Part shown: piece after piece, positions 20,015 through 30,269 of the stretch
Layout: the number at the start of each line of letters is the position of its first letter
Position numbering within the stretch: position 1 is the stretch's first letter
NCBI RefSeq assembly: GCF_030295915.1
Contig: NZ_AP027361.1
Location: forward strand, 3,224,001 to 3,288,000
Reading direction: 5' to 3'
Length of the DNA: 64,000 nucleotides
Origin: Thalassotalea sediminis
Lineage (GTDB): Bacteria; Pseudomonadota; Gammaproteobacteria; Enterobacterales; Alteromonadaceae
Notes under the pieces: model-generated
Database searches by the model: none
What the model saw: only the letters and a program-made list of their open reading frames with translations
Told to the model about the DNA's origin: nothing
Position numbers and translations under genes: made by a program

Positions 20015-22153
20015 ATGAAAACATTACCTTTTCCTCTCACTATTATTGCATTTCTTTTATCACCTAACGCATACACCAATAATTATGATACTAATCAATA
20101 TTTCGATGATAAAACAATTGAACGAGTAATCGTAACCGGTAGTCGCATAGAAGAAAGTATTGACGAAGTGCCTGCTACCGTCACTATCATTTCTAAAAAA
20201 GAAATTGCTCAACAAATGAAAATAACGCCTGAATTACAAGATATATTGGCGGCACTTGTTCCTGGTATGGGGCCAACGACAGGTACCTCAAGTAACTCAG
20301 GTCAAACCCTTCGTGGACGCAATCCACTGGTAATGATTGACGGAGTGCCACAATCCACTCCTCTTAGAAACGGTTCACTCGGTATTAGATCCTTAGATGC
20401 TTCAGTGATTGAACGTATTGAAGTTATCAAAGGTGCTACGTCCATTTTTGGTAATGGTGCTGCAGGAGGCATTATCAATTACATCACTAAAAAGGCGGTT
20501 ACAGATAAAACATTAGCGGGCGAAATAAGTCTTTCAAGTAGGTTTAGTGCGGTTAAATTAGATAATAGTGCTGGACAACGCATTACAGGAACTATCCACG
20601 GCCAACTTGAAAAGTTGTCTTATGTGGTTAGCGGGAGTTATGAAGAAAATGGCGTTCAACGAGATGCGGAAGGAGACATATTAGGTTTAAAATATGGCTT
20701 GAGTGATACCGTCACTGAAAACATTTTTACCAAGTTTAACTACTATTTTGATGATGAAAAAAGTGTTCAGTTAACCTATAACTACTATGAATCGCAACAA
20801 GAAACTGACTTAATTGACGTGGTAGGAAGCATTAATAGTGGTGAAAAAACATATGCTATTAAGTCACCTAACGGTGAACGATTAATTGGCTCTCCTCAAG
20901 GACCTCTCGGTAATCATAATATTATGTTGAAGTATACTGACGACAATATTTTTGCCGATACTGCACTTACGCTCGATTTATACAAACAAGATATTGAAAA
21001 TGTCTTTTTCTTTTCTACAAACTTGGCTAATCAAGACGAAGGCTATGACGGCGGTCAATCAATGATTAAATCCGAAAAGGAAGGGATGCGCGTTACGTTT
21101 AATACAGTCGTTGATTTTAACAACCTAGAAGCCACATTCATTTACGGCACTGACATGTTGCAAGATATTACCTCACAACCTTTGCTAGATGGACGTATGT
21201 GGGTGCCAGAAATGGATATGAAAAACCAAGCTTTTTTCCTTCAATCTAAGTGGCATTTCAATAACGATATAATCGTAAAAGCAGGTGTTAGAAGTGAACA
21301 AATTGACTTACAAGTTAATGATTATCAAACCCTTAAGCTATGTAGAACACCAAGCCAATGCTCAGTAGCAATGCCAGTAACAGGTGATACTTTAGAGTAC
21401 GACGCAACCACTTATAACGTAGCGGTAAAGTACAACTACCATCATACTTTTTCACCGTTTATCAGTTACTCTCAAGGTGCAGATATTTCAGATATTGGTC
21501 GCTTACTTAGAACCGCAACAGTGACAGATATCGCCGATATTCGAACAGAAGCATCTGTAATTGACAACTATGAAGTTGGATTTGTTAGTGATTTTGACGA
21601 TTTACGTGTAGAGTTTTCAGCTTACCGGAGTACTTCAGAATTAGGTACAACCAATAAATTTGATGCCGTTACCGGTGTTTATATGCCAGTTCGCGCTCCA
21701 CAAGAAATATGGGGACTAGAGACAGCCGTTAGCTACCGTATCAGTGATGCATTGAACGTACATGCAACGGCAAGTAAAGTTGAAGGAACCAATACCGCGA
21801 CGAATGAACATTTAGGTGGAAAGCAAATAAGTGCCCCAAAGGCGAGTATGCAGGTAAACTGGCAACCAAATGAAGAAACTCAGTTAATGGCGACGTTGCT
21901 TTACGTTGCTGATAGAAATAAATTTACGCAACAAAATGGCCAGTGGGTTGGAGATCAAGGACCAATTGACAGTTACTTTACGATCAACCTTTCAGCAAGT
22001 CATCAAATTGGAGATTGGCAATTGTTTGGCGGTATAGAGAACTTATTTAACAAAGATTACTATCCAACGCGCTCACAAATGTATAGTTACAATGGCTATA
22101 ACTTAAAAGGGCTTGGCACCACTATAACCATGGGAGTTAACTACAAGTTTTAA
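20015..22153 (+). CDS. TonB-dependent siderophore receptor
   Basis: A 712-residue outer membrane receptor. The signal peptide is about 1-20. A TonB-box-like segment (IERVIVTGSR) is followed by a plug domain (about 45-160) with VPATVTIISKKEI, LRGRNPLVMIDGVPQ, IERIEVIKGATS and FGNGAAGGIINYIT. The barrel ends in ...NYKF with a terminal aromatic residue, as required for outer membrane insertion. The loop cysteines in KLCRTPSQCS could form a disulfide. The Fur-like box upstream and the PepSY gene downstream indicate ferric-siderophore uptake; the siderophore cannot be named. No synthesis genes are present, so it may use a foreign siderophore. Confidence 0.9.
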   Translation: MKTLPFPLTIIAFLLSPNAYTNNYDTNQYFDDKTIERVIVTGSRIEESIDEVPATVTIISKKEIAQQMKITPELQDILAALVPGMGPTTGTSSNSGQTLRGRNPLVMIDGVPQSTPLRNGSLGIRSLDASVIERIEVIKGATSIFGNGAAGGIINYITKKAVTDKTLAGEISLSSRFSAVKLDNSAGQRITGTIHGQLEKLSYVVSGSYEENGVQRDAEGDILGLKYGLSDTVTENIFTKFNYYFDDEKSVQLTYNYYESQQETDLIDVVGSINSGEKTYAIKSPNGERLIGSPQGPLGNHNIMLKYTDDNIFADTALTLDLYKQDIENVFFFSTNLANQDEGYDGGQSMIKSEKEGMRVTFNTVVDFNNLEATFIYGTDMLQDITSQPLLDGRMWVPEMDMKNQAFFLQSKWHFNNDIIVKAGVRSEQIDLQVNDYQTLKLCRTPSQCSVAMPVTGDTLEYDATTYNVAVKYNYHHTFSPFISYSQGADISDIGRLLRTATVTDIADIRTEASVIDNYEVGFVSDFDDLRVEFSAYRSTSELGTTNKFDAVTGVYMPVRAPQEIWGLETAVSYRISDALNVHATASKVEGTNTATNEHLGGKQISAPKASMQVNWQPNEETQLMATLLYVADRNKFTQQNGQWVGDQGPIDSYFTINLSASHQIGDWQLFGGIENLFNKDYYPTRSQMYSYNGYNLKGLGTTITMGVNYKF

Positions 22154-22215
22154 GTTGCCCCTTTGCCAAGTAGTGAGACATATTTGGCAAGGGTTACTTA
22201 TCGGTAGACATTATC

Positions 22216-23313
22216 ATGAAATTAATACTGCGTCGGATACATTTACTGCTCGCACTAACAAGTGCACTATTTCTGCTATCATTATCTATCTCCGGCGCAC
22301 TTTTACTCTATGCAAAAGACATTCAAAGTTCACTATTTCCTCAACAGTGGACAATCCCTGAATCTATATCTGCAATTAACGTTGAACAAGTAATAGGCTC
22401 AATTGAACAGCAATATAATGTAAAGGTTGCGTTCATTACCTTACCTAAAGAAACAACGGCACCGTGGCAAGTTAGACTGGCAAACGGTAACTATCTAAAT
22501 GTTGATCCAGAAGCTCGCTCGGTTATACATCAATACGATTATTATTCAACATTTTACGGTTTTTTAATGGCATTTCATCGCTGGCTAGCTCTTGATAATA
22601 CGAATAAGCCCCTAAAAGTAGTTATGTCGATCGCAAGCCTTTGTTTAGTTTTACAGTTATTTTTAGGAGGCTATTTATGGTTAAAGCCCAAAAAGCCACT
22701 GAGACGTTTAAAAGTAAGGTGGAAAGCAAACAATAAAATAAAATATGCTCAGTTACATAACTTAATGGGCGTTATTCTATTTGTACCCTTATTATTAATT
22801 GCTGTTTCAGGCATGGCCTTTCACTGGAAGGATCAGATTAAATTCACGCTAAATTTATTGTTTGTCGATGAAATACAATCGTCTATTAAGCCACAAGTTA
22901 AAACGCAAAAGAATACCATTGTCGCGCTGAATAATGCGCTAATTAACGGTCAAAAGACATTTCCACAGGCAACATTATACCGCATATATTTGCCGATAAA
23001 GCCGAATGAACCTATAAGTTTACGGTACACGCAACCTGAAGAAGCGCACGGAAATTCGTGGGTTTGGTTGTCACCAGAAACAGGCGTTCCAATTAAGCAT
23101 TTTGATGCAAGTAAGACGAATGTGGTTACCCAAGTGTGGAACTTTAGATACCCCTTTCACGTTGGGGAATTCATTGGTTGGCCTATTAAACTACTTTGGT
23201 TAATCATCAGCTTAACGCCAGTGTTTTTTCTAGTGACTGGCTTTTATCTTTATTTCGCAAGACAACCAACGAAAGTCGTTCAAAGTAAGATAAATAACGA
23301 AGAGTTGGCCTAA
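22216..23313 (+). CDS. PepSY-associated TM protein (putative ferric-siderophore reductase)
   Basis: A 365-residue inner membrane protein of the PepSY_TM family. It has a first membrane helix at about 10-34, a PepSY-like periplasmic part, helices at about 133-155 and 185-208, a second periplasmic part and a last helix at about 325-350. Histidines in RRIHLLLAL, AFHRWLAL and YAQLHNLMG are placed like the haem-ligating residues of this family, some members of which reduce ferric siderophores. It follows the receptor by about 60 bases and is probably expressed from the same Fur-controlled promoter. Confidence 0.85.
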   Translation: MKLILRRIHLLLALTSALFLLSLSISGALLLYAKDIQSSLFPQQWTIPESISAINVEQVIGSIEQQYNVKVAFITLPKETTAPWQVRLANGNYLNVDPEARSVIHQYDYYSTFYGFLMAFHRWLALDNTNKPLKVVMSIASLCLVLQLFLGGYLWLKPKKPLRRLKVRWKANNKIKYAQLHNLMGVILFVPLLLIAVSGMAFHWKDQIKFTLNLLFVDEIQSSIKPQVKTQKNTIVALNNALINGQKTFPQATLYRIYLPIKPNEPISLRYTQPEEAHGNSWVWLSPETGVPIKHFDASKTNVVTQVWNFRYPFHVGEFIGWPIKLLWLIISLTPVFFLVTGFYLYFARQPTKVVQSKINNEELA

Positions 23314-23337
23314 TTACAAACTGTATTTTAACTTTAC

Positions 23338-23366
23338 AAAAAAGCGAGCATTACGCTCGCTTTTTT
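23338..23366. terminator. Bidirectional terminator between PepSY gene and obgE
   Basis: AAAAAA then GCGAGC (23344-23349) pairs with GCTCGC (23355-23360) followed by six T. It serves the convergent PepSY and obgE genes. Confidence 0.8.
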
Positions 23367-23385
23367 AAAATTCGTGTAGATTTAA

Positions 23386-24552
<1,167 letters not shown>

Positions 24553-24623
24553 TTATTTACTCCAGTGCTAATTAGATTACACAGTCATAGTATAATACCA
24601 ATAAGAGATTTTACTTGCTCCAT

Positions 24624-24655
24624 AAAAAAAGCCCCGCTACACAGCAGGGCTTTTT
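24624..24655 (-). terminator. Terminator or attenuator after rpmA
   Basis: GCCCCGCT (24631-24638) pairs with AGCAGGGC (24643-24650), one mismatch, with T runs in the minus direction. It lies between rpmA and obgE and should reduce transcription into obgE. Confidence 0.72.
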
Positions 24656-24672
24656 CAAATAGGTAAACCTGA

Positions 24673-24930
24673 TTACTCAGCAATAATGCTTACATATTTG
24701 CGGTTTTTTGGACCTTTTACTTCAAACTGAACTTTACCGTCAGATAAAGCGAATAAAGTGTGGTCTTTACCGATACCCATGTTGTCACCAGCGTGGAATT
24801 TAGTACCACGTTGACGAACAATAATGTTACCTGCTAATACTGTTTCGCCGCCAAAACGTTTAACACCTAAGCGTTTACTTTCTGAATCGCGACCGTTTTT
24901 AGTACTACCTGCTGCCTTCTTATGTGCCAT
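24673..24930 (-). CDS. rpmA: 50S ribosomal protein L27
   Basis: An 85-residue protein, full length for L27. It opens [18 protein letters not shown], the flexible N-terminus that reaches the peptidyl transferase centre, and carries [19 protein letters not shown]. It is 17 bases downstream of rplU and co-transcribed with it. No N-terminal extension of the kind processed in Firmicutes is present. Confidence 0.98.
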   Translation of the reverse strand: MAHKKAAGSTKNGRDSESKRLGVKRFGGETVLAGNIIVRQRGTKFHAGDNMGIGKDHTLFALSDGKVQFEVKGPKNRKYVSIIAE

Positions 24931-24947
24931 GTTAGAATGCTCCTAAA

Positions 24948-25259
24948 TTAGCCGTTGATACCAGTAATTTTCACTTCAGTGAACCATTGGCGATGGCCCT
25001 GCTGCTTACGTGAATGCTTACGACGTTTAAACTTAACGATTTTAACTTTGTCTCCACGGCCTTGAGAAACAACTTCAGCTGTTACTTTACCGCCAGAAAT
25101 GTAAGGTGCACCTACATTTACGTTTTCGCCATCAGCGATCATTAAAACGTTATCGAATTCTACTGAAGCACCTACTTCAAGTTCAAGCTTTTCTAAGCGA
25201 ACCGTTTGTCCTTCAGAAACACGGTGCTGCTTACCACCGCTTTGGAATACCGCGTACAT
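24948..25259 (-). CDS. rplU: 50S ribosomal protein L21
   Basis: A 103-residue protein, the same length as in E. coli. It has the opening [14 protein letters not shown] and the basic 23S-rRNA-binding [16 protein letters not shown]. First gene of rplU-rpmA, read from a sigma-70 promoter about 60 bases upstream and divergent from ispB, an arrangement found throughout gammaproteobacteria. Confidence 0.98.
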   Translation of the reverse strand: MYAVFQSGGKQHRVSEGQTVRLEKLELEVGASVEFDNVLMIADGENVNVGAPYISGGKVTAEVVSQGRGDKVKIVKFKRRKHSRKQQGHRQWFTEVKITGING

Positions 25260-25321
25260 TTGCTACTCCGTACTGCGCCTAACTAGGGTATGACGCATAA
25301 ATTTAAAAATATAGGGCGCGA

Positions 25322-25350
25322 ATTCTACGCCAAGAGCAAAATGATCGCAA
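25322..25350 (-). promoter_or_regulatory. Sigma-70 promoter of rplU-rpmA
   Basis: On the minus strand TTGCGA (25350-25345), a 17-base spacer and TAGAAT (25327-25322) match the -35/-10 consensus at four and five of six bases. Transcription would start just before the G/C-rich GCGCCC, as is usual for growth-regulated ribosomal promoters. Confidence 0.6.
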
Positions 25351-25492
25351 GTATAATTGTAAGCTTATTTACACTTTTTTGACTAATTGCGATTGGCGGT
25401 AATATCCCCCTTCTTTATTAGCTATTTTAGTGTAAACTTGGCGTCATTAAATAAAGTAACATTATTAAAGACAAGTCTGTCAGTTTTCTCTT

Positions 25493-26464
25493 ATGGAACT
25501 TCAACAAATTCAAGCACTCGCGCAACAAGATATGGCCGCCGTTAACGGTTTAATTTATCAACAACTTCAATCTGATGTTGCCTTGATCAACCAACTTGGC
25601 GTTTATATTGTTAATGCTGGCGGTAAACGCATGCGTCCAATGCTTACAGTGTTAGCTGCAAGAGCGTTAAATAACCAATCAGATGAACATATCGATATTG
25701 CTGCCATTATTGAGTTTATTCATACGGCAACACTATTACATGATGATGTCGTCGATGAGTCCTCCATGAGACGTGGAAGAGAAACCGCTAATGCGCTGTT
25801 TGGTAACAGTGCAAGTGTTTTAGTTGGCGACTTCTTATATACCCGTTCATTTCAGATGATGACCAAGCTCAATAACATGCATATTATGGACATACTATCT
25901 GACGCCACCAATATTGTCGCTGAAGGTGAAGTATTACAATTAATGAATTGTAACGACCCAGATACGAGTGAAGAAAGCTACATGCAAGTCATTTATTGCA
26001 AGACAGCAAAACTATTTGAAGCAGCAACGCGCCTAGCAGCTGTCGTATCCGATCAACCTAAAGATATTGAACAAGCAATGCTCAATTATGGTAAGTATTT
26101 GGGCACAGCTTTTCAATTAGTTGACGACATAATGGATTATACTGCCGACGCTAAAGAGATGGGGAAGAACGTTGGTGATGATCTTGCTGAAGGTAAGCCA
26201 ACATTGCCACTCATATACGCCATGCACAACGGAAGTAGTGAGCAGCGTCAACTTATCCGCTCCGCCATCGAGCATTGTAATGGCATGGATAATCTAGACG
26301 AAATATTACGAGCGATGAAAGAAACAGGCTCGTTAAGCTATGCGCAAAAAATAGCGGAACAAGAAGCAGATAAAGCAATAAACGCTATTGCGATTCTACC
26401 AGAATCAGAATATAAAGAGGCGCTTATTGCCCTTGCGCATATAGCAGCAAATAGAAGTCACTAA
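25493..26464 (+). CDS. ispB: Octaprenyl diphosphate synthase
   Basis: A 323-residue trans-isoprenyl diphosphate synthase. It has the first aspartate-rich motif DDVVD (84-88) followed by RRG, and the second in QLVDDIMDY followed by GKNVGDDLAEGKPTLPL. It builds the polyprenyl tail of ubiquinone and menaquinone from farnesyl and isopentenyl diphosphate. The small residues before DDVVD suit a long chain, and position opposite rplU supports IspB over IspA. The exact chain length (C40 assumed) cannot be proven here. Confidence 0.95.
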   Translation: MELQQIQALAQQDMAAVNGLIYQQLQSDVALINQLGVYIVNAGGKRMRPMLTVLAARALNNQSDEHIDIAAIIEFIHTATLLHDDVVDESSMRRGRETANALFGNSASVLVGDFLYTRSFQMMTKLNNMHIMDILSDATNIVAEGEVLQLMNCNDPDTSEESYMQVIYCKTAKLFEAATRLAAVVSDQPKDIEQAMLNYGKYLGTAFQLVDDIMDYTADAKEMGKNVGDDLAEGKPTLPLIYAMHNGSSEQRQLIRSAIEHCNGMDNLDEILRAMKETGSLSYAQKIAEQEADKAINAIAILPESEYKEALIALAHIAANRSH

Positions 26465-27183
26465 TCCAGTTCAACCGTTTTTTTGATCACCATATCTAAT
26501 GCGCTTTTTAGCTTAAGCGCTCTTTTTGCTTGCCCATTTTGGTAACCGATATACTGCGGCTGCACATAAAGATCTTGTGTTAATAATTTAATCGGTAAAT
26601 TAAGTTCATCTTTCATCTTAGACGCCCAAACACGATCAACAATCATCGCTTCAACACGACCATAAATTAAATGGTTAAACAGTTTTCTTGTATCTTCATC
26701 GCTTTGCGTATAATAGTTTGCTTTTTTTACCTTAGCGTTAATGTGAGTTAAAAACTCATCGACCTTGTCAGGGTATTGATATGATCTCGCGACTAGCACT
26801 TTCAGTGACTTGAACATTTTCAGGGATAAGTCACTTACATGGCTGTCAGAAGTAACCGCTAAAGCTAATTGCCAATCGCTAATCGGCGTATCAATATAGG
26901 GTAAGGATTCCGTCTCATCCGTATGCATAGCAAACATAATTTTGCCTGATGTTACTGAAGCCAAACACCTAGCAAAAGGTAGTTCTTTGAATTCTGCTTT
27001 AACCCCAAGAAAGTCAGTTGCCCGTTTAACTAACGTTATACTTTCACCAACAGCTTTTCCTTGTTGATTATTAAAACTATAAGGCTTCCAGCGTTCAAAA
27101 CAAAACGTATAAACCTCTTGCGCGATACTATTCTTTAAAAAAAATAAAGTGAGCATTATCAATATAATTTTTGCTGCTTTCAC
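26461..27183 (-). CDS. Periplasmic amino-acid-type binding protein (SBP_bac_3-like)
   Basis: A secreted protein of about 240 residues with a signal peptide ending NSIA and a type II periplasmic-binding fold. Typical segments are YSFNNQQGKAVGESITLVKR, PFARCLASVTSGKI and a second-lobe YGRVEAMIVDRVW. I chose the GTG at 27183, with AGG upstream; an earlier GTG at 27225 has no ribosome site and would spoil the signal peptide. No permease or ATPase genes are near, so it may be one of the solitary binding proteins of marine gammaproteobacteria. The ligand is unknown. Its stop codon overlaps that of ispB on the other strand. Confidence 0.75.
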   Translation of the reverse strand: MKAAKIILIMLTLFFLKNSIAQEVYTFCFERWKPYSFNNQQGKAVGESITLVKRATDFLGVKAEFKELPFARCLASVTSGKIMFAMHTDETESLPYIDTPISDWQLALAVTSDSHVSDLSLKMFKSLKVLVARSYQYPDKVDEFLTHINAKVKKANYYTQSDEDTRKLFNHLIYGRVEAMIVDRVWASKMKDELNLPIKLLTQDLYVQPQYIGYQNGQAKRALKLKSALDMVIKKTVELD

Positions 27184-27356
27184 GATAACACCTAAGGCAA
27201 CGTATTTACCAAAAGTATAATACACTTTTCATCGCTTACACGCGTTAAATCAACACAGACGAAGTATCGTGTCTGTAAAATTATGTTCATCTTTCTGTCG
27301 CTTTTTTGAAACCTGTGTTTCATAGGCTGTTAATAAAAATAAAAAGAGGCACAGAC

Positions 27357-28160
27357 ATGACTGCAGCATTACCTGAAAAAATTTTAGCACGTACCGCGTG
27401 GATATCCGATGTACACCTAGGCTACAAAGACTGTAAAGCCGAATACTTGTTACAATTTCTTGAACGATTAGAATGCGAAACACTATTTCTCGTAGGAGAC
27501 ATAATTGATGTATGGTCACTATCTCGTCGATTTTATTGGCCTGAACAACACAATAAAGTGATCAGTAAATTAATGAATATGGCTAAACATCAATGCCGTG
27601 TTATTTACATTCCCGGCAATCATGATGTGAACTTTAGAGAATTTTCTGGGCATATTTTTGGCAATATTGAAGTGCATCAATCTTTTATTCACGAAACAGT
27701 CGATAAAAGACAACTACTTGTTATCCACGGCGACGAGCTTGATAGTGTAGTTCGTTTTAGTCGCATTAATAAATACATCGGCGATAGCGCATACGACTTG
27801 TTGCTATTTCTCAACCGCTGGACAAATATCATAAGGAAGCAGTTAGGTTATGGCTACTGGTCTTTTGCAAAGTACCTGAAAGTACGCATTAAAAAAGCAA
27901 AAAAAGCCATTGAAACGTTTGAGGATGCCGCTATTGAACTGGCAAGAAAAAAGCAGCTTGATGGTGTTATTTGCGGTCATATCCATCATGCAAACATCAA
28001 AGAAAAAGATGGCATTCTTTATTGTAATGATGGTGACTGGATAGAGAGTTGTACTTTTATCGTAGAAGATCATCACGGTAAATTAGAAGTGATACATTGG
28101 TCAGAAACGACCAAAACAGCACAAATGATTGAATTACATAAAATAAAGCGCGTGGCATAA
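27357..28160 (+). CDS. LpxH-like metallophosphoesterase
   Basis: A 267-residue calcineurin-like phosphoesterase with all metal motifs in order: SDVHLG (about 18-23), GDIIDVW, GNHD, HGDELD and GHIHH. The pattern is that of UDP-2,3-diacylglucosamine diphosphatase relatives (the LpxH/YbbF group), which act at the cytosolic membrane face in lipid A synthesis. The protein is longer than E. coli LpxH (240) and has a basic helix (VRIKKAKKAIETF), so it may be the paralogous subfamily with another phosphate ester as substrate. The ATG at 27357 has AAAGAGG upstream. Confidence 0.82.
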   Translation: MTAALPEKILARTAWISDVHLGYKDCKAEYLLQFLERLECETLFLVGDIIDVWSLSRRFYWPEQHNKVISKLMNMAKHQCRVIYIPGNHDVNFREFSGHIFGNIEVHQSFIHETVDKRQLLVIHGDELDSVVRFSRINKYIGDSAYDLLLFLNRWTNIIRKQLGYGYWSFAKYLKVRIKKAKKAIETFEDAAIELARKKQLDGVICGHIHHANIKEKDGILYCNDGDWIESCTFIVEDHHGKLEVIHWSETTKTAQMIELHKIKRVA

Positions 28161-28189
28161 AAAAGCCTGAACAAACTGTTCAGGCTTTT
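28161..28189. terminator. Bidirectional terminator between the phosphoesterase gene and mdh
   Basis: AAAAGCCTGAACA (28161-28173) pairs perfectly with TGTTCAGGCTTTT (28177-28189) around a three-base loop. It serves both convergent genes. Confidence 0.88.
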
Positions 28190-28205
28190 CAAAGCTAAAT
28201 ATTAA

Positions 28206-29141
28206 TTAACCATTAATAAAGTCAACACCTTCTTGGATGTCTTTATTTAACGTCGCTAACATATCTTCTTTGGCTTTTTGTTCAAAAGTACTTAATTCAC
28301 CGTAAGGTAATACTTCTTCAACACCATTTTTGCCTAAACGTACTGGATGAGCAAAATACGCTGCGTCGCCATTTTCAACTGCCACATATGCGTAATCTAC
28401 AACGCTTTCACCTTGTAAACCTTTAACAAGTGATAATGTAAAACGCGCTGCTGCTGCGCCCATTGATAAAGTAGCAGAACCACCACCCGCTTTTGCGTTT
28501 ACAACTTCAGTGCCAGCATTTTGAATACGTGGCGTTAATGCTGCAACTTCGTCATCAGAGAAAGTCACGCCTTCTACTTGAGATAATAAAGGTAAAATTG
28601 TTGTGCCAGAGTGACCACCGATAACTGGTACTTTAACATCACTTACATTTAAGCCTTTCAGTTCTGCGATAAATGCTTCAGAGCGAATTACGTCTAGCGT
28701 TGTAACACCAAAAACGCGATTAGCTTCATAAGTGCCAGCTTTTTTAAATACTTCCGCAACAATTGGTACAGTACCATTTACAGGGTTAGTAATAACACCT
28801 ACTAATGCTTTTGGACAATTAGCCACAATACCTTCGGCTAATGTTTTAATAATACCAGCATTTACATTAAATAAATCAGCACGATCCATACCTGGCTTAC
28901 GAGGCATACCTGCTGGAATGATTACAATGTCAGCGCCTGTTAAAGCTGATGCTAAATCATCGGCACCGTACCCTTTAACATTGACTGCCGTTGGGATATG
29001 GCTTAAATCAACAGCTACACCTGGTACAACAGGCGCAACATCGTACAACGCTAAGTCAGAACCGGCTGGTAATTGAGTTTTTAGTAATAAAGATAACGCT
29101 TGGCCGATACCGCCAGCTGCGCCTAGAACAGCTACTTTCAT
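28206..29141 (-). CDS. mdh: NAD-dependent malate dehydrogenase
   Basis: A 311-residue enzyme (312 in E. coli). It has the Rossmann motif GAAGGIGQ (7-14), substrate arginines in [13 protein letters not shown], and catalytic His177 in GGHSGTT. It interconverts malate and oxaloacetate in the citric acid cycle. Divergent from argR, a conserved neighbourhood in this group. Transcription ends at the strong bidirectional hairpin. Confidence 0.98.
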   Translation of the reverse strand: MKVAVLGAAGGIGQALSLLLKTQLPAGSDLALYDVAPVVPGVAVDLSHIPTAVNVKGYGADDLASALTGADIVIIPAGMPRKPGMDRADLFNVNAGIIKTLAEGIVANCPKALVGVITNPVNGTVPIVAEVFKKAGTYEANRVFGVTTLDVIRSEAFIAELKGLNVSDVKVPVIGGHSGTTILPLLSQVEGVTFSDDEVAALTPRIQNAGTEVVNAKAGGGSATLSMGAAAARFTLSLVKGLQGESVVDYAYVAVENGDAAYFAHPVRLGKNGVEEVLPYGELSTFEQKAKEDMLATLNKDIQEGVDFING

Positions 29142-29586
29142 TGGAATTCTCCGAAATTTGAGTATTTACGTAAAATTTGGTCGCCAAAAGATAATGCATT
29201 AGCTGCCAAAAAACAATGTTTAATGATTAAGGGATAATCAATCTCTCCGTTTTTACACCCGTTTATATTACGATTCATTGAGTATAACGTCTTAATATTG
29301 CTATAACATTTATAGCGAAAGATTCTCTCGTACTTCCCCGTCAACACTATGTGTATAACGCAACAAAGAATGGGTTTATGTACACTATTCTTGTTCGCGT
29401 TTGACACAATGATTGAATAAACACAGAGTCATAATTTACTAACCTGTAACAAGCGTTAAAAATAAAACGGAAAGATCAACCTCCCTTAACCTGTAATGAG
29501 TTAATAGGATAGCGTATAATTCTAGCAACGAAATAATACTTAGGTATTAAATAAGCCTATTTGCTCGAAAAAGAAGATTATTTAGT
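29142..29586. other. mdh-argR divergent intergenic region
   Basis: These 445 bases are A/T rich and hold no convincing gene. A TATAAT at 29515-29520, with only a weak -35 (TGTAAT, 17 bases upstream), may serve argR. ArgR autoregulation is usual, but no pair of ARG boxes with both half-sites could be read; GATTGAATAAAC at about 29412-29423 resembles a single half. The region should also contain the mdh promoter, which I could not place. Confidence 0.4.
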
Positions 29587-30072
29587 ATGACAACGGTACA
29601 AAAAAAACAAGAAGCATTAGTAAGCGCCTTTAAAGATTTATTAAAACAAGAACAATTTGGTTCACAAGGCGATATTGTAGAAGCATTAAAATCACTGGGT
29701 TTTGATAATATCAGTCAATCTAAAGTTTCCAGAATGTTAAGCAAATTTGGCGCCGTTAGAACCCGTAACGCTCGTCAAGATATGGTCTACTGTTTACCTG
29801 CTGAACTAGGTGTACCTACGGCAAAAAGCCCATTAAGACAACTGGTCATTGATATTGAAAATAATGAAATGATGATCATCATTCGCACAAGCCCTGGCGC
29901 TGCGCAGTTAATTGCGCGTTTACTTGATAGTTTAAGTAAATCCGACGGTGTATTGGGTACAATAGCAGGTGACGATACTATTTTTATCGCTCCCACTAGC
30001 GTAAAAGAAATAAAGCAAACGATGGTACGTTTAGAAGAACTGTTTTCAAAAACGTCATCGCTAAGTAACTAA
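29587..30072 (+). CDS. argR: Arginine repressor ArgR
   Basis: A 161-residue protein (E. coli has 156). The N-terminal winged helix-turn-helix (about 1-75) includes [20 protein letters not shown]. The C-terminal oligomerisation and arginine-binding domain contains [15 protein letters not shown] and [13 protein letters not shown], whose aspartates bind L-arginine. As a hexamer it represses arginine biosynthesis and controls related genes. Divergent from mdh; its own target genes are not in this window. Confidence 0.96.
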   Translation: MTTVQKKQEALVSAFKDLLKQEQFGSQGDIVEALKSLGFDNISQSKVSRMLSKFGAVRTRNARQDMVYCLPAELGVPTAKSPLRQLVIDIENNEMMIIIRTSPGAAQLIARLLDSLSKSDGVLGTIAGDDTIFIAPTSVKEIKQTMVRLEELFSKTSSLSN

Positions 30073-30269
30073 AGGTCACTCAACTTAGGCGATAAGCTTG
30101 CTCATAACATATATCATTAACTATCACGTAAACGTGATTGGTTTATAGAAGATCAGCGCCACCATATTCGATTAATTTTGAAAAACTTACTGCATTTATC
30201 TATAGTTACATAATATTCAATGTTAGATAAGTTTACTTAATCTAACACTCAGAAAAATTTAGGCTTTTT

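Noticed and set aside
22155..22361. 68-codon frame between receptor and PepSY gene
   Set aside because: It overlaps the PepSY gene start in another frame and shows no domain; the PepSY start is well supported.
29138..29407. 89-codon minus-strand frame upstream of mdh
   Set aside because: It overlaps the mdh start, has no ribosome site or domain, and its composition is that of A/T-rich intergenic DNA.
29408..29586. ARG boxes for argR autoregulation
   Set aside because: Only a single half-site-like sequence was seen; no 18-base box with both arms could be written.
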